In this document: piece by piece, positions 16,941 to 23,793 of the stretch
Position numbering within the stretch: the first letter of the stretch is position 1
Layout of the letters: each line of letters opens with the position of its first letter
Assembly: GCA_018365455.1 (NCBI GenBank)
Contig: JAGZJZ010000036.1
Coordinates: forward strand, 1 to 63,077
Direction of reading: 5' to 3'
From: Clostridiales bacterium
GTDB lineage: Bacteria; Bacillota; Clostridia; Lachnospirales; Lachnospiraceae
Length of the DNA: 63,077 nucleotides
Program-made: the position numbers and the translations under genes
The notes under the pieces: generated by a model
Seen by the model: the letters and a program-made list of their open reading frames with translations, nothing else
Told to the model about the DNA's origin: nothing
Database searches by the model: none

Positions 16941-17868
16941 CCTCCTGGAAAAAGTCAGAGGCGTAAAAGCAATTCGTGTTAAAAATACACCCCCCAGGGT
17001 CATGGTCATTGCAGGCGGCGGCGCAGGATGCGAACCAATGTACTTAGGATATGCAGGAGAAGGAATGGCTGATGCGATTGTCAGCGGGAACATTTTTGCA
17101 GCACCTTCTGCGACTGCACTGTTGAAGACGATACGTCAAATGTATCATGAAGACGGAGTTGTTATGATTACCGGAAACTATATAGGCGATGTATTGAATT
17201 ATGAACTTGCTGTAGAATTGTGCGGCTATGAAGGCATTCAAGCAAAGGCAGTATTTGTAAAAGATGATATTTTACATGCATCCAAAGAAAGTCGGGAGAA
17301 CAGAAGGGGAATTACCGGTATTATGTGCGTGATAAAAGCTGCAGCGGGAGCAGCCGCCAGCGGTTTATCTTTAGCGGAAGTGGAACAGACAGCAATCAGG
17401 GCCAGAGACCAGATTGGAAGTGTATCTGTCACGTTCTGGCCGGGTTACCGACCCGAGACAGGAAAGCGTATGTATGAGATGGATGCAGACACCATTGAAG
17501 TCGGTATGGGATTTAATGGAGAACCGGGGATTTTGCAGATGCAGATGCCCACAGCAAACCAGCTTGCAGAAAAAGTATTGGACTATCTGATTTCTGATAT
17601 GAATCTTACAAAGGGAGATGAAGTATTGCTGGTGGTAAATGGAAAAGGAGCAACTTCAAATATGGAACTTTCCATATTGAGCAACAGTCTTCATGTGTAT
17701 CTGAAATGTAAGGAGATATCAGTCTATAAAACAGAAGTGGGTAATTTCTTTACGGCTCCCGGAATGGGTGGGATCAGTGTAACACTTATGAAAATGGATC
17801 CTCTTTTAAAAAGATATTATAACCTGGATTCTTATACACCGCTGTATACTTATCGGGCAAAGGTATAG
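16858..17868 (+). CDS. DhaK-like dihydroxyacetone kinase subunit lacking both substrate histidines
   Basis: The sequence from LRPEDMVEEMIEGYV onward is a DhaK domain of about 330 aa. DhaK normally binds dihydroxyacetone covalently through a histidine in GIHGEPG and contacts it with the His of GGGSGHEP. Here these read GFNGEPG (Asn220) and GGGAGCEP (Cys58), while the Asp of NYTGD is kept (NYIGD, Asp111; numbering from TTG 16858). The usual first codons are missing at a fusion with the permease gene, and no ribosome binding site is clear. TTG 16858 is the open limit; ATG 16897 is another candidate. It probably acts with DhaL on a substrate other than DHA, or is regulatory. Confidence 0.8.
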   Translation: MQWVSSLHLRPEDMVEEMIEGYVRSNCDLLEKVRGVKAIRVKNTPPRVMVIAGGGAGCEPMYLGYAGEGMADAIVSGNIFAAPSATALLKTIRQMYHEDGVVMITGNYIGDVLNYELAVELCGYEGIQAKAVFVKDDILHASKESRENRRGITGIMCVIKAAAGAAASGLSLAEVEQTAIRARDQIGSVSVTFWPGYRPETGKRMYEMDADTIEVGMGFNGEPGILQMQMPTANQLAEKVLDYLISDMNLTKGDEVLLVVNGKGATSNMELSILSNSLHVYLKCKEISVYKTEVGNFFTAPGMGGISVTLMKMDPLLKRYYNLDSYTPLYTYRAKV

Positions 17869-17881
17869 AGGAGGGAGAAAA

Positions 17882-18532
17882 ATGAAGGATTATTTGGAAA
17901 TAAAGGAAGTAAAAGAAATGTTCCGTCGTATTGCCCGGCAAATGATATCCAGTGAACAGCTATTGACAGAGATTGACAATATTATTGGCGACGGCGACCA
18001 TGGGATTGGAATGGCAATCGGCTTTCGGGCTGTTGATGAATCATTAGACGATATAAATGCGGATACCGTAAATGAACTTTTCAAAGAAATCGGGATGACT
18101 TTACTGGATGCTATGGGCGGTGCTTCCGGGGTTATATTTGGAACTATGTTTATCAGCGGCTATGGTTCAGCCCCACAGACAAATAAATTAGATCTGGATA
18201 CTTTAAGCAGGATGATGAAGAAATCCTTGGATAATATCAAGCTCAGAGGCAAGGCAAAAGTGGGTGATAAGACCATGATTGACAGTTATGAGCCGGCTGT
18301 TCTGGCTTTGGAAGAATGCAGCAGAAATAAAAAAAGTCTCTCGGAAGGTGTGACAATGGCATGGATTGCAGCTAAAAATGGTGTAGAAGCCAGTAAAAAA
18401 TACAGTGCAAAAAAAGGAAGAGCTGAGTCATATGGAGCTTTATCCATTGGACTGCCTGATCCGGGTGCTGTTTCAGTCAGTATTATCTTTGATGCTATGA
18501 GCAGATATATTGCAGAAGAGAGGGGGAATTAG
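17882..18532 (+). CDS. DhaL-like nucleotide-binding kinase subunit
   Basis: This 216-aa protein is the all-helical DhaL partner. The Mg-nucleotide motif is intact: D-NIIGDGDHG, with Asp32, Asp37, Asp39 and His40. The AMGGASGVIFGTMF glycine-rich segment that covers the nucleotide and the KVGDKTMIDSYEPA loop are present. No DhaM or other PTS phosphodonor is encoded in the window, so the pair may use ATP directly or a phosphodonor from elsewhere. GGAGGGAG lies seven bases before ATG 17882, and the gene follows the DhaK-like gene by 13 bases. Confidence 0.88.
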   Translation: MKDYLEIKEVKEMFRRIARQMISSEQLLTEIDNIIGDGDHGIGMAIGFRAVDESLDDINADTVNELFKEIGMTLLDAMGGASGVIFGTMFISGYGSAPQTNKLDLDTLSRMMKKSLDNIKLRGKAKVGDKTMIDSYEPAVLALEECSRNKKSLSEGVTMAWIAAKNGVEASKKYSAKKGRAESYGALSIGLPDPGAVSVSIIFDAMSRYIAEERGN

Positions 18533-18534
18533 CA

Positions 18535-19776
18535 ATGATGACATCCAGGGAAAGGGTAAGAGCTGCAATTGGGCATAGAGAGCCGGATCGCGTGCCAATT
18601 GATATCGGAGGAACAAAAACAACAGGAATACATGTAGATGAATATATAAAAATCGGTAATTATCTGGGAATAGATACGGAACTTCCAAGATGCTATGAAC
18701 AGTTTCAGATGTTGGCGCGGGTAGAAGAACCGGTGAGAAGATGGCTTCACAGTGATGTCCTTCAATTAGAGAATCTGTATGAGACCTGGGGATATCGGAA
18801 TTCCGGCTGGAAGCCCTGGAAAAATACGGCTGGAAATACGATCTTAATGCCGGGGGATTTTCAATATGAGATAGAAAATAATGGCGATATTGCATTGTTT
18901 GATATAAATGGCAGGCATGTGGCGAATATGGCAGCAACAGGCAGTTATTTTGAACGACTGGCAAACCCTCCGTTGGATTTGTCCAAAGAAATAACCATGA
19001 TGGATATAGAACAGTTTAAGAAATCAGTCGCCCTCTATACGGATGAAGAACTTCGTATTTTGGAAAAGAGAGCAAAACTGATGTATGAGAACACAGACTA
19101 CTCCATACATGGGGGAGCGTTAAAAGGGAAACTGGGAACAACCGGTATATTTGCAGGACATCCTTTTACAGAATGGCTTTGTATCTTAGTATCGGAACCA
19201 GAGTATGCAGAGGAAATACTTGGAGCAGCAGGTGACATGGCAGTAAAAAATATTGAGATGTATCTGCAGGCGGTTGGAAACTATATTGATACCATATTAA
19301 TTTCCACTACTGATTTTGGTACACAGACAGGAGAACTGTTCAGTCCTGGCGTATTTCAAGAGCTGTATATGCCAAATTATAAAAAAATGTGTGACTGTGT
19401 ACATGAGAAATCAAAAGTAAAGACCATGTTCCACAGCTGTGGCTCTATTCGGAATATTATACCTTCTTTCATAGAAGCAGGCTGTGATATCTTAAACCCC
19501 ATACAGGCGAATTCTTATCGAATGGACCCGGCTGAGCTGAAAGCGGAGTTTGGTAAAGATCTGGTGTTCTGGGGAGCCGGTGTAGACAGCCAGACCGTAT
19601 ATCCCTGCGGTTCACCGTCAGACGTGAGAAAGCAGGTAAGAGAGAGACTGGATCTCTTAATGCCGGGAGGAGGCTGTGTGTTTTCTCCTATACATAACAC
19701 ACAATTCGATGTTCCGCCAGAGAACGTGCAGGCATTTGTAGATACGGTTTTAGAGTATGGAATATACAGCTCATAG
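18535..19776 (+). CDS. Uroporphyrinogen decarboxylase-fold protein, MtaA/CmuA methyltransferase-like
   Basis: The 413-aa protein opens MTSRERVRAAIGHREPDRVPIDIGG, typical of the UroD superfamily branch that includes corrinoid:thiol methyltransferases rather than HemE. It keeps a zinc-site pattern, HSC followed 78 residues later by Cys in GGGCVFSPIHN, the HxC...C layout of MtaA-type enzymes. It starts two bases after the DhaL stop, in the middle of a sugar operon. No corrinoid protein or reactivase is encoded nearby. Removing a methyl group from an imported methylated sugar is one possibility, but that is only inference. Relatives of unknown function occur in other sugar operons. Confidence 0.8.
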   Translation: MMTSRERVRAAIGHREPDRVPIDIGGTKTTGIHVDEYIKIGNYLGIDTELPRCYEQFQMLARVEEPVRRWLHSDVLQLENLYETWGYRNSGWKPWKNTAGNTILMPGDFQYEIENNGDIALFDINGRHVANMAATGSYFERLANPPLDLSKEITMMDIEQFKKSVALYTDEELRILEKRAKLMYENTDYSIHGGALKGKLGTTGIFAGHPFTEWLCILVSEPEYAEEILGAAGDMAVKNIEMYLQAVGNYIDTILISTTDFGTQTGELFSPGVFQELYMPNYKKMCDCVHEKSKVKTMFHSCGSIRNIIPSFIEAGCDILNPIQANSYRMDPAELKAEFGKDLVFWGAGVDSQTVYPCGSPSDVRKQVRERLDLLMPGGGCVFSPIHNTQFDVPPENVQAFVDTVLEYGIYSS

Positions 19777-19793
19777 GAAGGGGGAGAAGGAAC

Positions 19794-20729
19794 ATGATTA
19801 CTGCTGTAAATCTGAATCCATGTATAGATAAAAGTATTCTTGTATCAGGGTTCCAATATGGCCAGCTGAATCGTGTCGTGGATTCCTGTGAAGAAGCATC
19901 AGGTAAAGCGATTAACGTGGGCATTGCAGTAAAAAGAATTGGCAAAGAGGTAGAATGCCTGGGCTTTAATTATAAAGGAAACGGTAAGATTCTTGAAAAT
20001 ACATTAAGTGACTATGGGATCACGTCTGAATTTGTATGGGTAGAGGGACGGCTTAGAACCAACACTAAAATTTTAGATCGGGATACCAATATTCTGACTG
20101 AATTAAATGAATATGGAAGTGAAGTGACAAAAGAAGATATCTGTAAATTAAAATCACTGATCAAAGAACATGCGGCGGCGAGCAGTCTGGTAGTTATTGG
20201 CGGAAGTGCCCCCGTTGGAGTAGATACGACAATCTATAAGGAGATCTTAGAAGAATTATCCGTTTATCCGGTTAAAATCATATTAGATGCAGAAAAAGAT
20301 TTCCTTTTAGAAGGAATCAAGGCAAAACCATACCTGATAAAACCAAATTTATTCGAATTAGAGACTGCATTTGATAAAAAGTGTAACTCTATAGAAGATG
20401 TAGTGCTTTTGGCAAGAGAGATACTGGAAAACGGAGTGGAAGTAGTGTGTGTATCTCTTGGTGAGAAAGGTGCTGTTATATGTGATAAGAAAGGAGCATT
20501 TTATTCTCAGGGACTGCAGCTACAAATTCAGGGTGTCCAGGGGGCAGGAGATTCCATGGTCGCCGGAATCTGTGCGGCATTAGAAGAAAAGCTGACGATA
20601 CAGGAAATGCTCCGGTACGGAATGGCAGCCTCTGCGGCATCCTTAGTTTTAAAGGGAACCCAGATGTGCAGTAAGGAAGGCTTTATAAAATATAGAGAGC
20701 AGATAAAAATTCAAAAGATGGAGGTATAA
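19794..20729 (+). CDS. PfkB-family sugar-phosphate kinase (1-phosphofructokinase/LacC type)
   Basis: This 311-aa kinase opens MITAVNLNPCIDKSI, the FruK/LacC signature, and continues with GKAINVGIAVKRIG. The catalytic anion-hole motif GAGDSMVAG is near residue 250, and KPNLFELE is kept. FruK acts on fructose-1-phosphate and LacC on tagatose-6-phosphate. Placed between UroD-like and aldolase genes, it probably makes a ketohexose 1,6-bisphosphate for the aldolase. The exact sugar isomer cannot be told from sequence. The aldolase start lies four bases past its stop. Confidence 0.9.
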   Translation: MITAVNLNPCIDKSILVSGFQYGQLNRVVDSCEEASGKAINVGIAVKRIGKEVECLGFNYKGNGKILENTLSDYGITSEFVWVEGRLRTNTKILDRDTNILTELNEYGSEVTKEDICKLKSLIKEHAAASSLVVIGGSAPVGVDTTIYKEILEELSVYPVKIILDAEKDFLLEGIKAKPYLIKPNLFELETAFDKKCNSIEDVVLLAREILENGVEVVCVSLGEKGAVICDKKGAFYSQGLQLQIQGVQGAGDSMVAGICAALEEKLTIQEMLRYGMAASAASLVLKGTQMCSKEGFIKYREQIKIQKMEV

Positions 20730-20733
20730 TGAA

Positions 20734-21582
20734 ATGGAATTTGCATCCGTAAAAGAACTTCTCTGTAAGGCTCAGGAAATGGGATATGCTGTTCCGGCGT
20801 TTAATGTGGAAAATATGGAAACGGTACAGGGAGTTATACAGGCAGCAGAGGAATTGAACCGTCCTGTGATTCTACAGACGACTCCATCCAGTGTAAATTA
20901 TGCCGGTCTGGACTTTTTCGCAGCATGTGCCAGGACGGCAATCAGGAATACAAGAGTTCCTATCGCATTGCATTTAGATCATGGTTCCTCTTATGAACTA
21001 GCTGCCAATGCTATGAAAGAAGGATATTCCTCCGTGATGATCGATGGCTCCCGGTTAAGCTTTGAAGACAACATAGGTTTAACCTCCAGGGTTTCTGAAC
21101 TGGGTAATATTCTTGGGGTATCTGTAGAGGCAGAACTGGGCAGTGTCGGTGGAAAAGAAGACAGCTCTATATCCGAATCCGTAACGTTTACCGACCCAGC
21201 GCAAGCAGTAGAATTTGCAGAAAGAACAAAGATAGACAGCCTGGCAGTCGCAATTGGTACATCACATGGGTTTTATAAGGGAGAACCGAAACTGGACATA
21301 AAGCGTCTGAAAGAAATAAGAGCAGCAGTTGATATTCCCTTAGTTTTGCATGGAACTTCAGGTGTACCGGATGAAGTTGTGAAAGAATGTATTCGAAATG
21401 GGATTTGTAAAGTGAATTATGCAACAGACTTAAGAAACGCATTTACAAAGGCAGTGAGATTAAGCATGGAGAAAAATCCGGGTGATATTGATCCGAAGAA
21501 ATATTTGGGGGCAGGAAGAGAAGCGGTTGCAGAGACAGCCAAAAAAAGAATTCAGTTGTGTTATTTCGATTTCTCTGAGTAA
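20734..21582 (+). CDS. Class II fructose/tagatose-bisphosphate aldolase
   Basis: This 282-aa zinc aldolase has the GatY/KbaY/Fba motifs: HLDHGSS (Asp82, His83), VEAELGSVGG, IGTSHGFYKGEP (His178), LVLHGTSGVP (His205) and KVNYATDLR. It splits a ketose bisphosphate into dihydroxyacetone phosphate and an aldehyde phosphate. ATG 20734 has GGAGG nine bases upstream at the end of the kinase gene. It is the last gene of the operon and feeds the pathway product to glycolysis. Whether it prefers fructose or tagatose bisphosphate is open. Confidence 0.93.
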   Translation: MEFASVKELLCKAQEMGYAVPAFNVENMETVQGVIQAAEELNRPVILQTTPSSVNYAGLDFFAACARTAIRNTRVPIALHLDHGSSYELAANAMKEGYSSVMIDGSRLSFEDNIGLTSRVSELGNILGVSVEAELGSVGGKEDSSISESVTFTDPAQAVEFAERTKIDSLAVAIGTSHGFYKGEPKLDIKRLKEIRAAVDIPLVLHGTSGVPDEVVKECIRNGICKVNYATDLRNAFTKAVRLSMEKNPGDIDPKKYLGAGREAVAETAKKRIQLCYFDFSE

Positions 21583-21600
21583 CCAGTAGTTCATTCTGCA

Positions 21601-21653
21601 AGAAATCAGACTGACGGCATTGCCGTCCGGTTTCTGGCAGGATGGACTGCCAG
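21601..21653 (+). repeat. Tandem hairpins after the aldolase gene
   Basis: Two hairpins without T tracts: one built on GACGGC-ATT-GCCGTC with imperfect extended arms (21601-21635), and CTGGCAG/CTGCCAG (21634-21653). They precede the true terminator and may slow 3' decay of the operon mRNA. Confidence 0.5.
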
Positions 21654-21683
21654 AGCATGTACCGGTCCTATTATACGAATGAT

Positions 21684-21725
21684 AAAAGCAGGAGATATAA
21701 TACTGTATCAGCTTGCTTTTTTTAT
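21684..21725 (+). terminator. Rho-independent terminator of the sugar operon
   Basis: AAAAGCAGGAGATA pairs imperfectly with TATCAGCTTGCTTTT and runs into a T tract. It lies about 100 bases past the aldolase stop. Confidence 0.7.
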
Positions 21726-21838
21726 TTGCAAAATAAAAAATATGTGTCATTTATTCCCATAATTGGTGTTTTTATGATGTACTCTGTTTGCTAAAATACA
21801 GATGTCACGACACAATAAAATGATTAAGGAGAAAAAAC

Positions 21839-23695
21839 ATGGCGAATAAAAATGGAAAGGTATTATGTAAAGTTTTATCATTGATGATGGCTGCAGCATT
21901 GGTTGCTGAAGGAGGAAGCATTGGTGTTATGGCAGCTGAACCTGCTAACCAGGTACAGGAGAATTCTGTTTTTGTAACAGAAGAGGCAGCAGCTGAAGAA
22001 CCAGATTCGTTGGGAGGCAAAGCGGAAGCGTTTGAAACCGAAGCTCAGTCAGAAGATAATCTGGAAGAGATGGGAGCTGTAAAAGAATCAACCCCTATCC
22101 AATTTATTGATGTTAATTTAACAGGAAGAGAGTTTAGTACAACGGCTTCCGTAGGAGATGCACCATATTATCAGGTATTTCGGTTTACCACACCGGCAAA
22201 TGGAGGAGGGTATTACACCTTTTATACGGACTATATTGAAGATGAAATTGATTCTTATGGATATTTATGTACAGAATCACAGTACGAGGAACTCTGTTAT
22301 AGAATTGAACAAGAGGGCAATTGTGTTGAGGTTAACTCGGACCAATGCTTAACGTATAATGACGATGGAGGAAACGAATATAATTTTTATATTAATTATG
22401 AGTTAGAAGCCGGAACGACATATTATTTTGTAGGTACCCGATATAGTCAGTGGGATAACGGTGATTATAAGCTAGTATTCATGAGAGATATTGAAGTTAG
22501 TCTGGATAATCAAGGTGCTGCAAATACCAGTTTAGAAAGGCTTTACTCTAAGGGGAATCTCTGGTATGCAACCAGCGACCGTGAAGGGGATAATATCAGT
22601 GTAATTGAACGCCCAGCTAAAACAGGTTATATTTTTGATGGCTATTATACAGAAGCAAATGGCAGAGGAACACAGGTCATTAATAAAGATGGAGCAGTTT
22701 TAAATACACTTGCAGAGATAAGTGTCAATTCTACAATCTATGCGAAGTGGGCACCGGATCCAAGCCTGGTATATGCAGCAACAATTAACAGCGGTACAGG
22801 TGATGGAAGTTATTCTGCTGGTACAAAAGTGAATATCAAAGCAGATGCTCCGGCTTCTGGCATGAGATTTAAAGAATGGACAGTTACGAACGGCGGAGTA
22901 GTGCTTGCAAATAGCAAGAGCGAATCCACAAGCTTTGTTATGCCGGCTAAGGCAGTTACAGTAACTGCTACATACGAAAAAATAGAGACTTATAAAGTTT
23001 CATATAATGCCAATTCAAAATCGTCAGTAACGGGTGTACCTTCGGATACAAAGGAGTATATGGCAGGAACTACAGCTTCAGTTAAAGGAGGTACAATCAG
23101 TAAAACGATGTTTTTTGTTGGATGGAATACAGCGGCAAACGGCAAAGGAACCAGCTATGCACCGGGACAAAATATTAAAATCAGTGGAAATGTTACTTTA
23201 TATGCACAGTGGAAAAGCATTTATACAGATACAAAATCATTGAAATTCAAAGTAACAGGTTTGAACACGGTATCCTGCATCGGCACAGCCAATAAAAAAG
23301 CTACATCCATAAAAATACCGGATACCATTACAGTTGGTGGAATTAAATATAAGGTTACCAAAGTTACTGCCGGCGCTTTCAAAAACAATAAGAAAATCAA
23401 AAGTGTTACCATTGGAAATAATGTAAAGACATTGGAAAGAGGCGCTTTCTTTAAGTGCAGTAATCTGAAAAAAGTAACTATCGGCACCGGATTGGTTACA
23501 ATCAGCAACCACGTATTCTGCCATGCAAAGAAAAACTGCACCATCACAATTAACAGTACAAAGTTAAAAACGGTGAAGACAGCAATGAACCATGGAACAA
23601 AGAATATGACCGTAAAGGTGCCTAAGAGTAAGTTAAGAACCTACAAAAAATTATTTGAAAAAACCTCTAAGACATTGTCAGTAAAAGCAAAATAG
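21839..23695 (+). CDS. Secreted surface protein with InlB-type and BspA-like LRR repeats
   Basis: The 618-aa protein has a signal peptide (about residues 1-33, ending GVMAA) and an acidic linker. A beta-rich domain at about 80-210 comes next. Three InlB/List-Bact-type repeats follow (GYIFDGYYTEANGRGTQ; MRFKEWTV with a VTVTATYE end; FFVGWNTAANGKGT with YAQWK). The C terminus has BspA-like leucine-rich units (AGAFKNNKKIKSVTIG, RGAFFKCSNLKKVTIG). No LPXTG motif is present; the basic tail may bind the wall non-covalently. Such proteins usually mediate adhesion. AAGGAG lies upstream of ATG 21839. It is monocistronic. Confidence 0.85.
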   Translation: MANKNGKVLCKVLSLMMAAALVAEGGSIGVMAAEPANQVQENSVFVTEEAAAEEPDSLGGKAEAFETEAQSEDNLEEMGAVKESTPIQFIDVNLTGREFSTTASVGDAPYYQVFRFTTPANGGGYYTFYTDYIEDEIDSYGYLCTESQYEELCYRIEQEGNCVEVNSDQCLTYNDDGGNEYNFYINYELEAGTTYYFVGTRYSQWDNGDYKLVFMRDIEVSLDNQGAANTSLERLYSKGNLWYATSDREGDNISVIERPAKTGYIFDGYYTEANGRGTQVINKDGAVLNTLAEISVNSTIYAKWAPDPSLVYAATINSGTGDGSYSAGTKVNIKADAPASGMRFKEWTVTNGGVVLANSKSESTSFVMPAKAVTVTATYEKIETYKVSYNANSKSSVTGVPSDTKEYMAGTTASVKGGTISKTMFFVGWNTAANGKGTSYAPGQNIKISGNVTLYAQWKSIYTDTKSLKFKVTGLNTVSCIGTANKKATSIKIPDTITVGGIKYKVTKVTAGAFKNNKKIKSVTIGNNVKTLERGAFFKCSNLKKVTIGTGLVTISNHVFCHAKKNCTITINSTKLKTVKTAMNHGTKNMTVKVPKSKLRTYKKLFEKTSKTLSVKAK

Positions 23696-23730
23696 AATAA
23701 TTAGTTCATTCAGGTCTTACCAAAGGCATG

Positions 23731-23770
23731 AAAAAAGGAGATCAGACGGAATATCTGGTCTCCTTTTTTA
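23731..23770. terminator. Bidirectional terminator
   Basis: AAAAAAGGAGATCAGA pairs with TCTGGTCTCCTTTTTT around a seven-base loop, with T tracts on both strands. It separates the surface protein gene from the convergent hybrid kinase gene. Confidence 0.9.
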
Positions 23771-23793
23771 GAGATTGGGCATAAAGATACTGA

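Noticed and set aside
18473..18964. 163-codon minus-strand ORF across dhaL/UroD-like genes
   Set aside because: Antisense to two well-supported genes; no domain recognised.
21601..21653. Hairpins after the aldolase gene as the terminator
   Set aside because: No T tract follows them; the hairpin at 21684-21725 with a T run is the better terminator.
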